A stretch of 64,000 bases of DNA from Enhydrobacter aerosaccus. Lineage in GTDB: Bacteria > Pseudomonadota > Alphaproteobacteria > Reyranellales > Reyranellaceae. A model generated the notes under the pieces. It worked only from the letters and a program-made list of their open reading frames with translations, searched no databases and was not told the DNA's origin. Positions 42,665 to 52,780 of this stretch are shown piece after piece (position 1 is the first letter of the stretch; each line of letters begins with the position of its first letter). Location of the stretch: NCBI RefSeq assembly GCF_900167455.1, contig NZ_FUWJ01000004.1, positions 186,001 through 250,000 on the forward strand. Reading direction: 5' to 3'. The position numbers were made by a program, and so were the translations under genes.

Positions 42665-43756
42665 ATGAGCGACACGAGCCGTGTCGAAACGGACTCGGCC
42701 GCAACGGCCCGGGCCGTGGCGTCGAACGGCACGGCCCAGTTGCCTGTTCCCGTTCCGGAGCCTCCGCCGCACCGGTCGATGCGCAGATGGTTACGCATCC
42801 TGGTCATCCTGCTGCTGATGGGGGGAGGCGCCGGCGGGGGTGCCTACTGGTGGTTGCACCGTCCTCCGCCACTGCCTGAGGGAATCGCCTTCGGAAATGG
42901 TCGGATAGAGGCCGATCCGATCGATATCGCCACCAAGTTTGCCGGCCGTATCGCCGAGTTACGGGTCGATGAAGGCGATATGGTCAGTGCGGGACAGGTG
43001 CTTGCCGTCATGGACACCCGTGACATCCAGCAGTCCCTGCAGAAGGCGCAGGCCCAAGTGTCTCAGGCGGAGAAAGCCGTCAACGAGGCCAAGGCGTTCC
43101 TGAAGCAAATGCAGAGCCAGACCGTGCTTGCGACGCAGGAAATGGAGCGGGTAGCCGCCCTCCTGAAGAACGGATGGGCCACGAAGGAGCTGTACGATCA
43201 GCGCGTGCAGCAACTCAACACGTCGCGCGCGGCCGAGGTCGCCGCGCAGGCCAGGGTCGACCAGGCTGAACACGCGCTCGAGGCGGGATTGCACGATGTG
43301 GGACTGTACAAGGTCAATATCGCCGACAATACGCTGGTCGCTCCCAAGGATGGCCGTATCGAATATCGCGTTGCCAATATCGGGGAGGTGCTGCCTGCGG
43401 GCGGCAAAGTCTTCACGATGCTGGATGTGTCCTACGTGTACATGGACATCTACTTGCCGACCCTGACCGCCGGCCGGGTGAAGCTGGGCGACGATGCCCG
43501 CATCGTGCTGGATGCCTACCCGGAATATCCAATTCCAGCCAAGGTGACGTTCGTTTCGCCCCAGGCTCAATTCACGCCGAAAATGGTGGAAACACAGACG
43601 GAACGTGAAAAGCTCATGTTCAGGGTGAGGGTGCGCATCGACCCCGGCCGTCTCAAGGCCCATGCCAAGGATGTGCGAAGCGGCTTGCCCGGGTTGGCCT
43701 ATGTCCGCTTCCGGACGGACGCACAATGGCCAGAGAGCCTGCAGGGCCAACCCTGA
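42665..43756 (+). CDS. HlyD family periplasmic adaptor (YhiI-like)
   Basis: This 363-residue protein has a cytoplasmic N-terminus, one transmembrane segment near residues 40-62 (WLRILVILLLMGGGAGGGAYWWL), a lipoyl-like half (KFAGRIAELRVDEGDMVSAGQVLAVMD), a coiled-coil hairpin (SLQKAQAQVSQAEKAVNEA) and a second half-motif TLVAPKDGRIEYRVANIGEVLPAGG. It links the inner-membrane ABC pump with an outer-membrane channel. Followed by RbbA- and YhhJ-like genes as in E. coli yhiI-rbbA-yhhJ. Confidence 0.9.
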   Translation: MSDTSRVETDSAATARAVASNGTAQLPVPVPEPPPHRSMRRWLRILVILLLMGGGAGGGAYWWLHRPPPLPEGIAFGNGRIEADPIDIATKFAGRIAELRVDEGDMVSAGQVLAVMDTRDIQQSLQKAQAQVSQAEKAVNEAKAFLKQMQSQTVLATQEMERVAALLKNGWATKELYDQRVQQLNTSRAAEVAAQARVDQAEHALEAGLHDVGLYKVNIADNTLVAPKDGRIEYRVANIGEVLPAGGKVFTMLDVSYVYMDIYLPTLTAGRVKLGDDARIVLDAYPEYPIPAKVTFVSPQAQFTPKMVETQTEREKLMFRVRVRIDPGRLKAHAKDVRSGLPGLAYVRFRTDAQWPESLQGQP

Positions 43757-43758
43757 CA

Positions 43759-46500
43759 ATGGATGCCATGGACGGCCCTGTCGCTCGTCTGGTTGGCTTG
43801 CGCCATCGGTACGGTGCCGGCGTGGCACTCGCCGGCATCAACCTGGAGATCCCGTCCGGTCGGATGGTGGGGCTGATCGGACCGGACGGCGTCGGCAAGT
43901 CGACCTTGCTGGGCCTCGTGGCCGGCGCGAAGCAGATACAGGATGGCGCGGTCGAGGTTCTGGGCGGCGATATGGCCGACGTCCGGCATCGCCAGGCCGT
44001 CTGTCCTCGCATCGCCTTCATGCCTCAGGGTTTGGGGAAGAATCTCTACCCGGATCTCAGCGTTCGCGAAAATATCGACTTCTTTGGCCGTCTGTTCGGC
44101 CATTCCCGTCGCGAGCGCCAACGACGTTCGGTCGAACTGATGGCGGCGACGGGCCTTGCGGCCTTTGCGGATCGTCCGGCAAAGAAGCTCTCGGGCGGCA
44201 TGCGGCAGAAACTCAGCCTGTGCTGCTCGCTGATCCACGATCCAGATCTGCTGATCCTCGACGAGCCGACCACCGGCGTCGATCCGCTCTCGCGCCGCCA
44301 GTTCTGGGAACTGATCGATCGCATGCGCGCCCGTCGCAAGGGCATGAGCGTTGTCGTTGCCACCGCCTACATGGAGGAGGCGGAGCGGTTCGACTGGCTG
44401 GTGGCCATGAATGCCGGCGCCATTCTGGCAACAGGATCGCCCGAGGCTCTGAAGTCGAAGGCGGGAACGGAAACGATCGAGGCCGCCTTCGTCGCGTTGC
44501 TGCCCGATGAGATGAAGTCGGGTCACAAGGCCCTGCAGATCCCGCCGCGTACGAAATACGACCACGAATCTGTCATCGTGGCGCACGACCTCACCCGTCG
44601 TTTCGGTGATTTCACGGCAGTCGATCATGTGAGCTTCGATATCCAACGGGGCGAAATTTTCGGATTTGTGGGATCGAATGGCTGCGGCAAGACGACCACG
44701 ATGAAGATGCTGACCGGGTTGCTGCCGGCCAGCGAAGGCAGTGCGACGCTGTTCGGCCGCGCAGTCGATGCCAACGACATGCGCTCGCGCATGCGCGTCG
44801 GCTACATGTCTCAGTCTTTCTCGCTCTATTCCGAGCTGACGGTACGGCAGAACCTCGATCTGCATGCTCGCCTGTTCCATTTGCCGGCGGCGGACGCGAA
44901 GCAGCGGATCATTGATCTCATCGCTCGTTTCGGCCTGAAGGGGCATGTCGACCAACTGGCCGCCGATCTGCCGCTGGGCATCCGCCAGCGTCTGTCATTG
45001 GCGGTCGCTGTCGTTCATCGCCCCGATCTGCTGATCCTGGACGAGCCGACATCGGGGGTCGATCCAATGGCCCGGGATGCGTTCTGGGAACTCCTGATCG
45101 ACCTGTCGCGCAACCAGGGCGTCACGATCTTTGTCTCCACGCATTTCATGAACGAGGCGGCTCGTTGCGATCGTATCTCGTTGATGGATGCGGGGCGCGT
45201 GCTGGCGACGGATACGCCGGATGGCCTTGTCCGCGCCAGAAAGACGGCGACGCTTGAAGATGCATTCATCGACTTCCTCGAAGAGTCGGATGGGCGGGCG
45301 CTGGTTGTCGATGAGGCGGTAGGTCTGGATGCGGCCAACTCAGCGGCTCCGCCAGCCGTGAACTCTTCGCTCTTCAGTACCCGGCGCATGCTGGCCTACG
45401 CCATCCGCGAGACGCTCGAACTGCTGCGTGACCCGATCCGTCTGGCCTTTGCCCTGGGCGGCACGGCTTTCCTGATGCTGATTTTCGGCTTTGGCATCAC
45501 CACCGATGTGAATTCGCTGACCATCGCTTTCCTCGATCGCGACAATACCTTCGAGAGCCGGGCTTATCTCAGCGAGCTGCGGGGATCTCGTTATTTCGCC
45601 GAGGAGGCGCCGCTTCGCGACCAACGGGATGAACTACAGCGGCTCCGCGGCGGGAAAGTCACGGCGACGATCGAGATTCCGCCCGGCTTTGGACGCGACC
45701 TGAGACGAGGGCGGCCTGTCGAAATCGCGGCCTGGATCGACGGGTCCATGCCTTTCCGCGCCGAGACGATCCGCGGCTATCTGGTGAGCATGCACCAGCA
45801 GTATCTCGACGACCTCGCCATTCGCGGTCACCTCGGCGACGGGTCGACCGCACTGCCCGCCGATGTCGCCGTCAGGTTCCGCTACAATCAAAATTTCGAC
45901 AGCATCTATGCGATGGTGCCGTCGCAACTCGCCCTCCAGCTCGCGCTGATTCCGGCGATTCTCATGGCGCTGGCGATCGTGCGCGAGAAGGAACTCGGCT
46001 CGATCATCAACCTCTATGTCACGCCGGTGACCCGTCTCGAATTCCTGCTGGGCAAGCAGATCCCGTATGTCGCGCTGGCGATGTTGAACTTCGCCATCAT
46101 GTTCCTGATGGCGTTGTTCGTCTTCGACGTTCCCCTGAAAGGCAGCTTTCTCATGCTGTTGCTGGGCGCCTTCGTCTACGTCATCGCGACGACGGCCTAC
46201 GGACGCGTCATATCCGCCTTCACCAGCACGCAGATTGCCGCCTTGTTCGGCACGACCATCATGACCGTCCTGCCGGCGACCATGTTCGCGGGCATGATGG
46301 TGCCGGTATCGTCCCTCACCGGACTGGCGGCCGTCATGGGACGCTTTTTCCCGATGACCTATTTCCTGCCGATCAGCGTCGGCACCTTCACCAAGGGACT
46401 GGGGTTCGCGGATCTGTCGATGCATCTTCTGTCGCTCGCTGCCTTCGTGCCGGCGCTGACGCTGCTCGGGCTTGTGCTGCTGCGGCCGCAGGAGAAGTAG
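43759..46500 (+). CDS. rbbA: ABC transporter, two ATPase domains fused to ABC-2 permease (RbbA/YhiH type)
   Basis: About 913 residues. ATPase domain 1 has Walker A GPDGVGKST, LSGGMRQKLSL and Walker B LLILDEPTTGVDP. ATPase domain 2 has GSNGCGKTTT, the family's LPLGIRQRLSL signature and LLILDEPTSGVDP. A C-terminal ABC-2 membrane part follows (segments near LRDPIRLAFALGGTAFLMLIF, ALIPAILMALAIV, FAIMFLMALFVF). Members export drugs or peptides; E. coli RbbA is also ribosome-associated. ATG 43759 follows the HlyD stop; ATG 43726 overlaps it. Confidence 0.9.
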   Translation: MDAMDGPVARLVGLRHRYGAGVALAGINLEIPSGRMVGLIGPDGVGKSTLLGLVAGAKQIQDGAVEVLGGDMADVRHRQAVCPRIAFMPQGLGKNLYPDLSVRENIDFFGRLFGHSRRERQRRSVELMAATGLAAFADRPAKKLSGGMRQKLSLCCSLIHDPDLLILDEPTTGVDPLSRRQFWELIDRMRARRKGMSVVVATAYMEEAERFDWLVAMNAGAILATGSPEALKSKAGTETIEAAFVALLPDEMKSGHKALQIPPRTKYDHESVIVAHDLTRRFGDFTAVDHVSFDIQRGEIFGFVGSNGCGKTTTMKMLTGLLPASEGSATLFGRAVDANDMRSRMRVGYMSQSFSLYSELTVRQNLDLHARLFHLPAADAKQRIIDLIARFGLKGHVDQLAADLPLGIRQRLSLAVAVVHRPDLLILDEPTSGVDPMARDAFWELLIDLSRNQGVTIFVSTHFMNEAARCDRISLMDAGRVLATDTPDGLVRARKTATLEDAFIDFLEESDGRALVVDEAVGLDAANSAAPPAVNSSLFSTRRMLAYAIRETLELLRDPIRLAFALGGTAFLMLIFGFGITTDVNSLTIAFLDRDNTFESRAYLSELRGSRYFAEEAPLRDQRDELQRLRGGKVTATIEIPPGFGRDLRRGRPVEIAAWIDGSMPFRAETIRGYLVSMHQQYLDDLAIRGHLGDGSTALPADVAVRFRYNQNFDSIYAMVPSQLALQLALIPAILMALAIVREKELGSIINLYVTPVTRLEFLLGKQIPYVALAMLNFAIMFLMALFVFDVPLKGSFLMLLLGAFVYVIATTAYGRVISAFTSTQIAALFGTTIMTVLPATMFAGMMVPVSSLTGLAAVMGRFFPMTYFLPISVGTFTKGLGFADLSMHLLSLAAFVPALTLLGLVLLRPQEK

Positions 46501-46504
46501 AGCC

Positions 46505-47629
46505 GTGCGATCGCTTTCCACCATCTTCTGGCTTTCCGTCAAGGAGCTGCGCAGCTTCTTTCGCGACTGGGTGCTGCTGGGGCTGGTGATCTATTCTTTC
46601 TCGCTGGCGATCATTGCCCAGGCGCAGAGCAATGCCCAGGAACTGCACAATGCATCGCTTGGTGTGGTGGACGAAGATCATTCGGAGCTGTCGCGGCGCA
46701 TCACGCGCGCCTTCCTGCCGCCCTATTTCAAGTCGGCAGAGCCGATTGCCGAGCGTGATGTCGATCATCTGATGAATATCGGTCGCTACACCTTCGTCAT
46801 CGATATCCCGCCGAATTTCGAGCGCGATGTGCTGGCGGGACGGAGGCCGGCGCTGCAGGTGGCGGTGGATGCGACGGCAATGATGCAGGCCGGTATCGGG
46901 GCGGGATACGCCCAGGAGATCATTGCCGACGAAGTGGCCGATTTCGTGTCCCGGCATGGCTTCGCGACCGTGCCCGCCGTCAATCTGGCAGTGCGCATCG
47001 CGTTCAATCCCAATGTCACGACGTCCTGGTTCGTCAGTGTCATGGGCATCATCAACAATGTGACGATGCTCGCCATCATTCTGGCCGGGGCGGCGGTCGT
47101 CCGCGAACGCGAACACGGCACCATGGATCATCTTCTGGTAATGCCGGTGAGTCCGTTCGAGATTGCCATGGCGAAGGTGCTGGGCAACGCGGCCGTAATC
47201 GCGATTGCCGCCGGGCTCTCGCTCACCCTGGTCGTGCGGCACCTGCTGGCGGTGCCGATAGCTGGGTCTATTCCGCTCTTCATGTGCGGCGTCGTGATCT
47301 ATCTTTTCTTCGCGACTTCGGTCGGCGTGTTTCTGGCCACCATAGCCCGCACGATGCCGCAGCTCGGGCTCCTTTACATGCTGGTGGCGATCCCATTGAA
47401 CATGCTCTCCGGCAGTAACACGCCGCTGGAAAGCATGCCGGCATTCTTGCGGACGATCGTGCAGGTGTCGCCGACCACCTATTTCGTGTCGTTCGCCCAG
47501 GCGATCCTCTATCGTGGCGCGGGCTTCGACGTGGTCTGGACCAACTTTCTGGAGGTTGGGCTGATGGGCGCACTCTTTCTGGCGCTGGGATTGCTGCGTT
47601 ACCGCAGTGTTGCAACACAGGGAAGCTGA
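46505..47629 (+). CDS. ABC-2 permease (YhhJ-like)
   Basis: This 374-residue protein starts with GTG four bases after the RbbA stop. It has an N-terminal membrane segment (WVLLGLVIYSFSLAIIAQA), a large periplasmic domain with the LGVVDEDHSELSRRI segment, and five C-terminal segments including WFVSVMGIINNVTMLAIIL, TSVGVFLATIARTMPQ and LNMLSGSNTPLESMP. It pairs with the RbbA-type protein as second half of the exporter. Confidence 0.9.
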   Translation: MRSLSTIFWLSVKELRSFFRDWVLLGLVIYSFSLAIIAQAQSNAQELHNASLGVVDEDHSELSRRITRAFLPPYFKSAEPIAERDVDHLMNIGRYTFVIDIPPNFERDVLAGRRPALQVAVDATAMMQAGIGAGYAQEIIADEVADFVSRHGFATVPAVNLAVRIAFNPNVTTSWFVSVMGIINNVTMLAIILAGAAVVREREHGTMDHLLVMPVSPFEIAMAKVLGNAAVIAIAAGLSLTLVVRHLLAVPIAGSIPLFMCGVVIYLFFATSVGVFLATIARTMPQLGLLYMLVAIPLNMLSGSNTPLESMPAFLRTIVQVSPTTYFVSFAQAILYRGAGFDVVWTNFLEVGLMGALFLALGLLRYRSVATQGS

Positions 47630-47638
47630 CGAAGCCGC

Positions 47639-47652
47639 TTGATTTGCCTCAA
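47639..47652 (+). promoter_or_regulatory. FNR/FixK-like box TTGATTTGCCTCAA
   Basis: TTGAT-N4-CTCAA, one mismatch in the second half-site. Centred 60.5 bp before the USP gene at 47706, with a predicted start near 47687 and a GAAGGAG ribosome-binding site. Confidence 0.65.
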
Positions 47653-47705
47653 CGCCGCCGGGACCCCCGAGCGGTATTTGAACACCGTGGGCGAAGGAGA
47701 ACCGG

Positions 47706-48536
47706 ATGACATTCAAGACCATCGTGGTCCATTGCGACGCCGACAAATCGATCGCGCAGCGCGTGGCTGTCGCCACCAACCTGGCTGTCAGATTTGGCAG
47801 TCACTTGGTCGGCTTGCATGTCCGGGCGCCTTTCCAGCCCCCGGCCTATTTCGATGGCAGCTTCGTGATGGACGAGCTTTTCAAGATCTATGAAGACACC
47901 ACGGCTTCCGACCAGAAGGCAGCCCTGGAAGCATTCACGGCGGCGACTCAAGGCCGGGGCATCGTTGTTGAAAGTCAGACTCTCGATGGAGCCGTGGACA
48001 GGGTTGTGGCCAGACGTGCCCGTTGCGCCGATCTTACCGTGCTCGGCCAGGCCAGTCCCGAGATGCCTGGCTCGACGCCGCCCGATCTGCCGGAAGTCGT
48101 CGCTCTTTCTTCCGGGCGGCCCACCCTGGTTGTGCCCTATGTGGAGATCCGCCAACCGATTGGCGAGAACGTCCTGCTGTGCTGGAACAGCAGTCGCGAA
48201 TCCGCCCGCGCTGCTTCCGATGCGCTTCCTGTCCTCAAGACGGCGAAGAAGGTGACCGTGCTCGCCTTTCGATCCGGCCAGGAAGAGGATGACGAAACGG
48301 ATGTGAAGGCGGCATGTGAATGGCTGGGCCGTCACGGCGTCAAGGCCGCGCCATCCGACGAGGCCGCTGGTGACGTCGATATCGGCGATCTGGTGCTGTC
48401 GCGCGCGGCCGATCTCGATGCCGACCTGATCGTCATGGGCGTGTACGGCCACACTCGTGTGCGCGAAATGGTGCTGGGCGGCGTGAGCCGCACCTTGCTA
48501 CGAAGCATGACGGTGCCCGTGCTCATGGCGCACTGA
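47706..48536 (+). CDS. Universal stress protein, tandem domain type
   Basis: This 276-residue protein has two USP modules. The first opens FKTIVVHCDADKSIAQRVAVA; the second ends with MGVYGHTRVREMVLGGVSRTLL, the ATP-binding G-x2-G-x9-G(S/T) type signature, and VPVLMAH. It heads a run of co-directional genes (USP, exported protein, PhaC, FtsH) with gaps of 25, 9 and 31 bp. Confidence 0.88.
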   Translation: MTFKTIVVHCDADKSIAQRVAVATNLAVRFGSHLVGLHVRAPFQPPAYFDGSFVMDELFKIYEDTTASDQKAALEAFTAATQGRGIVVESQTLDGAVDRVVARRARCADLTVLGQASPEMPGSTPPDLPEVVALSSGRPTLVVPYVEIRQPIGENVLLCWNSSRESARAASDALPVLKTAKKVTVLAFRSGQEEDDETDVKAACEWLGRHGVKAAPSDEAAGDVDIGDLVLSRAADLDADLIVMGVYGHTRVREMVLGGVSRTLLRSMTVPVLMAH

Positions 48537-48561
48537 GTTGTCGAACGATTGGCAGGAGATC

Positions 48562-49143
48562 ATGTCCAGACACATCACCTCGGCGGCGTGCGCCGTATCG
48601 GTGTTATTCGCCGTTGCAATCACAGCGGATGCTGTCGCGCAAACAGGGAGCGCCCCGGTAACGGCCATTCCCTCCGCCACAGTTACCGGTCCGGAGTTTC
48701 GGGATCCCAAGACTGGTCAGGTCTGGACGCCGGAGAATGTCGGCAAGGATGACAAACCCCTCTCGCCACAAGATCGCGCCTTCAATCCCTCGGGCCAGAC
48801 TGTCAATCCCGGCCAGACCGTCGATGAACTGCCCCAGATCCGACAGGTCGGCACGGTTCCCGTCACGGCCGGGGCGACTGTGCCACTGGTGACGCTGGAC
48901 AATGTTTCTTTGAACGTTCAGCCGGGGGGACGGTGGCAGGCGGTTCTTTATCTGCAGAATAACTCCGCCAATGGCCTTTCACCCGTGATCGGCTGCGGTT
49001 TCACCAATGGCGGCAATCTCGTGCAGAACACGCGCATCAGCCTGCCCATCGTGGCGGCTGGCACGCGCGTTGGCATCGTCGTATCGGGACCGGGAAGCGA
49101 AGTCTTCGTCGATTCCGTGTCCTGCAACATCGTATCGCCGTAG
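48562..49143 (+). CDS. Exported protein, unknown function
   Basis: This 193-residue protein has a signal peptide (SAACAVSVLFAVAITADAVAQ) and a mature Pro/Thr/Val-rich part, ending in a beta-rich domain with two cysteines (VIGCGFTNGG and DSVSCNIVSP) likely to form a disulfide. No family is recognised. AGGAGA precedes the ATG. It sits between USP and PHA synthase genes; a role at the PHA granule is unlikely given the signal peptide. Confidence 0.7.
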   Translation: MSRHITSAACAVSVLFAVAITADAVAQTGSAPVTAIPSATVTGPEFRDPKTGQVWTPENVGKDDKPLSPQDRAFNPSGQTVNPGQTVDELPQIRQVGTVPVTAGATVPLVTLDNVSLNVQPGGRWQAVLYLQNNSANGLSPVIGCGFTNGGNLVQNTRISLPIVAAGTRVGIVVSGPGSEVFVDSVSCNIVSP

Positions 49144-49152
49144 GCTCGGACG

Positions 49153-50898
49153 ATGTCTCGGCCCGCCCGTTCCTCCGGCGCCACGCCGGGGGAATACATG
49201 GATCGATCGCTCCATGCCGCGCTCGCCCGATGGACGCTCGGCTTGTCGCCTGCGGCAGTCGGCGCCGCCTATCTCGACTGGGCCGTCCATCTTGCGGCCT
49301 GTCCGGGGAAGAGGTTCGATCTGCTCGGCGAGGCAGCCAAGCAGATGGCGCGATTCGCCAACTACAGTTGGGCCGCCAGCCTGCAATCCCCGCCGCCAAC
49401 CATCGTCGAGCCTCTGCCGCAGGACCGTCGTTTTGCCGGCGCCGGATGGCAGCACTGGCCGTTCAATATCCTCAGCCAGGGCTTCCTGCTTCAGGAACAA
49501 TGGTGGCAGGCCGCGACCAGCAATGTGCGCGGAGTCTCGCGGCACCATGAGGCGATGGTGCAGTTCGGTGCGCGCCAGATCCTCGATACTCTTTCTCCAT
49601 CGAACTTCCTGCCGACCAATCCCGAGCTCCTGGCGCGAACAGCTTCCGAAGGCGGTACGAATCTTCTCCATGGCCTTCAGCACATGGCGGAGGATTGGCA
49701 ACGACAAGTCACGCATCAGCCGCCCGTCGGTGCCGATGAATTCAAGGTCGGCGTCAACCTGGCGACAAGCCCCGGCAAGGTCGTTCTGCGCAATCGCCTG
49801 ATCGAACTGATCCAGTATGCGCCCAGGACGGAAAAGGTGCGGCCGGAGCCGATCCTGATCGTGCCCGCCTGGATCATGAAGTATTACATCCTGGACCTGT
49901 CGGAGACCGATTCGCTGGTGCGATATCTCACCGAGCAGGGTTTCACGGTGTTCATGATCTCCTGGAAGAATCCGGGGCCGGCCGAGCGTGACCTCGGCAT
50001 GGAAGATTATCGAACGCTCGGGGTAATGGCGGCGCTCGACGCGATCAGCGCCATTGTGCCGTCGGTGAAGGTTCATGCCCTGGGCTATTGCCTGGGGGGC
50101 ACGCTGCTGACCATCGCTGCCGCCACGATGGCCCGCGAGGGCGACCAGCGCCTCAAGTCCGTCACCTTGCTTGCGGCTCAGGTCGACTTTTCCGAAGCAG
50201 GCGAGCTAACCCTGTTCATCGACGAAAGCCAGGTCGCGTTCCTCGAGGACATGATGTGGGAACAGGGCGGCCTCGATGCTTCGCAGATGGCCGGTACCTT
50301 CCGCTTGCTGCGATCCAACGACCTCCTGTGGTCCTATATCCAGCGCAACTACCTTCTCGCCGAGCGTCCGCCCCTCAATGACCTGATGGCCTGGAACGCC
50401 GACGCGACGCGCATGCCCTACCGCATGCATTCGGAGTACCTGCGGCATCTGTTCCTCGACAACGATCTCGCCGAAGGACGCTATCTGACCGGCGGCAAGC
50501 CCGTGGCCATCAGCGATATCCGGGTGCCGATCTTCGCTGTCGGCACCGAATGGGATCACGTCGCGCCCTGGCGTTCGACCTACAAGATCCATCTGCTTGC
50601 CGACTGCGCGATCACCTACGTGTTGACCGTCGGCGGACATAACGCCGGCATCGTGTCAGCGATCGACCGGCCCAACCGATCCTATCGGATCGCCACTCGC
50701 GACGCCGGCGGCGCCTATCTCGACCCGGATCGCTGGCTGGACGAGGCGACACGACATGAGGGATCGTGGTGGCCCGCTCTGACGGCGTGGCTCGGCGCCC
50801 ATTCCGGCGAGCCTGTCGCGCCGCCGGCCCTCGGGGCCGCGGAGGCGGGCTACCCGCCAATCGGCGACGCGCCTGGTACGTACGTTCTCGAGACTTGA
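49153..50898 (+). CDS. phaC: Poly(3-hydroxyalkanoate) synthase, class I type
   Basis: This 581-residue protein has the Cys nucleophile 313 in the lipase-like box GYCLGG. ILIVPAWIMKYYILDLSETDSLV, WKNPGPAERDLGMEDY, the Asp in VGTEWDHVAPW and the His in TVGGHNAGIV complete the triad. It polymerises hydroxyacyl-CoA into storage polyester. No phaA or phaB is in the window. It is embedded in the FNR-boxed USP operon, suggesting polymer synthesis as an electron and carbon sink under oxygen limitation. Confidence 0.93.
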   Translation: MSRPARSSGATPGEYMDRSLHAALARWTLGLSPAAVGAAYLDWAVHLAACPGKRFDLLGEAAKQMARFANYSWAASLQSPPPTIVEPLPQDRRFAGAGWQHWPFNILSQGFLLQEQWWQAATSNVRGVSRHHEAMVQFGARQILDTLSPSNFLPTNPELLARTASEGGTNLLHGLQHMAEDWQRQVTHQPPVGADEFKVGVNLATSPGKVVLRNRLIELIQYAPRTEKVRPEPILIVPAWIMKYYILDLSETDSLVRYLTEQGFTVFMISWKNPGPAERDLGMEDYRTLGVMAALDAISAIVPSVKVHALGYCLGGTLLTIAAATMAREGDQRLKSVTLLAAQVDFSEAGELTLFIDESQVAFLEDMMWEQGGLDASQMAGTFRLLRSNDLLWSYIQRNYLLAERPPLNDLMAWNADATRMPYRMHSEYLRHLFLDNDLAEGRYLTGGKPVAISDIRVPIFAVGTEWDHVAPWRSTYKIHLLADCAITYVLTVGGHNAGIVSAIDRPNRSYRIATRDAGGAYLDPDRWLDEATRHEGSWWPALTAWLGAHSGEPVAPPALGAAEAGYPPIGDAPGTYVLET

Positions 50899-50929
50899 AA
50901 GCGGCCGCCTGGCATGGAGGAGGCTCTTC

Positions 50930-52780
50930 ATGAAGAAAGAGCACCAGATCAATTTCTGGTACGTGGTGGTGGCCCTGCTCGGCATCCTGATCGTGCAGGC
51001 CTACCTGGTACAGCTCCAGAAGGTGGAACATATTCCCTACAGCGAGTTCCGCTCGCTGCTGGAGAGCGGCAAGATTTCCGAGGTCGTGGTCGGCGACACG
51101 ACCATCCGCGGCAAGCTCACGACCCCCAAGGACCAGCGCAGCGAGTTCGTCACCAACAAGATGTCGCCCGAACTGGCTGACTATCTCGCCAAGTACAACA
51201 TCAAGTACAGCGCCGAGCCCGACGCGACCTGGCTCACCACGCTGCTCTCATGGGTCGTGCCGACCTTGTTGTTCGTCGGGATCTGGATGTTCGCGATCCG
51301 GCGGATGGCGGGCGGCGCGGACGGGATGGGAGGCGGCTTGCTGGCGATCGGCAAGAGCAAGGCGCGTGTCTATCTCGAGAAGCAGACGGGCGTGACGTTC
51401 GCTGACGTCGCGGGCGTCGACGAGGCCAAGGAAGAGCTGCAGGAGATCGTCGATTTCCTGAAGAACCCGGCCGAACACAGCCGCCTCGGCGCCCGCATGC
51501 CGAAGGGCATCCTGCTGGTCGGCCCTCCGGGGACCGGCAAGACATTGCTGGCACGTGCCGTCGCCGGCGAGGCCGGAGTGCCGTTCTTCACGATCGGCGG
51601 CTCTGAATTCGTCGAGATGTTCGTGGGCGTCGGGGCGGCCCGCGTGCGCGATCTGTTCGAGCAGGCCCGCCAGCATGCGCCTTGCATCATCTTCATCGAC
51701 GAACTCGACGCTCTTGGCCGCGCGCGTGGCACCTTTGCGCTCGGCGGGCACGACGAGAAGGAGCAGACGCTGAACCAGCTCCTGGCCGAGCTGGACGGCT
51801 TCGATCCACGGGTTGGCATCGTTCTTCTGGCGGCGACCAACCGGCCCGAGACGCTCGACCCGGCTTTGTTGCGGGCCGGTCGCTTCGATCGCCAGGTGCT
51901 GGTGGATCGGCCCGACAAGAAGGGCCGAAGCGATATCCTCGCGATCTATCTGCGCAAGGTGAAGCTCGCCCGCGATATCGACGTCGAGCGGGTGGCGGCG
52001 CTCACGCCTGGATTCACCGGCGCGGACCTCGCGAATCTGGTCAATGAAGCGGCGCTGCTCGCCACCAGGCGCGGCGCCAAGTCGGTGGCGTTGGACGACT
52101 TCACTCAGGCGATCGAGCGGGTGATTGCCGGTCTCGAGAAGCGCAATCGCGTGCTGATCCCGCACGAGCGCGAAGTCATCGCCTTTCACGAGACGGGCCA
52201 TGCCCTCGTGGCCATGGCGCTACCGGGCATGGACCCGGTGCAGAAGGTATCGATCATTCCCCGTGGCGTGGCAGCCCTCGGCTACACCATGCAGCGGCCG
52301 ATCGAGGACCGCTTCCTGATGGATCGCATAGAGCTCGAGCGGAAGCTCGCCGTCCTTCTCGGCGGGCGGGCGGCAGAGACGCTGACCTTTGCCGCCGTCT
52401 CGACCGGTGCCGCGGACGACCTGCAGAAGGCAACCGATATCGCCCGCAGCATGGTGGCGCGCTTCGGAATGGTGGCCGAGCTGGGGCAGGTTTCGTACGA
52501 GGGTGAGTCGTCGCACTTCCTGACGCCCGTGCCCGGTATGATGCCGCCGCCACGCTGGTACAGTGAAGTAACTGCCGCCAAGATCGACGCTGCCATCAAG
52601 GAGATCGTCGAGGCGGCGTTCGCTCAGGCGCGCGCCATTCTCGTCGCCAATCGTGCCCTGCTCGACGAGATGGCGCATGCCCTTCTTGCCCAGGAGACAT
52701 TGGCCGGTCCCGATCTCGAGGCCCTGGCCGCTCGCGTCAAGGTGGAGCGGGCTTCGGATCCGGGCGCGAGACCCGGCTAA
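50930..52780 (+). CDS. ftsH: ATP-dependent zinc metalloprotease FtsH
   Basis: This 616-residue protein has two N-terminal membrane segments (about 10-28 and 103-125), Walker A GPPGTGKT (198-205), Walker [13 protein letters not shown], the second-region-of-homology [20 protein letters not shown], and zinc motif HETGH (420-424; HEAGH is usual). It degrades damaged membrane and regulatory proteins. As part of the stress island it is probably a second, stress-associated paralogue; the housekeeping copy would be elsewhere. It overlaps the convergent hydrolase gene stop by four bases. Confidence 0.93.
   Translation: MKKEHQINFWYVVVALLGILIVQAYLVQLQKVEHIPYSEFRSLLESGKISEVVVGDTTIRGKLTTPKDQRSEFVTNKMSPELADYLAKYNIKYSAEPDATWLTTLLSWVVPTLLFVGIWMFAIRRMAGGADGMGGGLLAIGKSKARVYLEKQTGVTFADVAGVDEAKEELQEIVDFLKNPAEHSRLGARMPKGILLVGPPGTGKTLLARAVAGEAGVPFFTIGGSEFVEMFVGVGAARVRDLFEQARQHAPCIIFIDELDALGRARGTFALGGHDEKEQTLNQLLAELDGFDPRVGIVLLAATNRPETLDPALLRAGRFDRQVLVDRPDKKGRSDILAIYLRKVKLARDIDVERVAALTPGFTGADLANLVNEAALLATRRGAKSVALDDFTQAIERVIAGLEKRNRVLIPHEREVIAFHETGHALVAMALPGMDPVQKVSIIPRGVAALGYTMQRPIEDRFLMDRIELERKLAVLLGGRAAETLTFAAVSTGAADDLQKATDIARSMVARFGMVAELGQVSYEGESSHFLTPVPGMMPPPRWYSEVTAAKIDAAIKEIVEAAFAQARAILVANRALLDEMAHALLAQETLAGPDLEALAARVKVERASDPGARPG

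Noticed and set aside
44953..45060. Second ATPase domain of the RbbA-type protein with LPLGIRQ instead of LSGGQ
   Set aside because: This is the normal variant for the second domain of the YhiH/YbhF-type families, not a degenerate domain.
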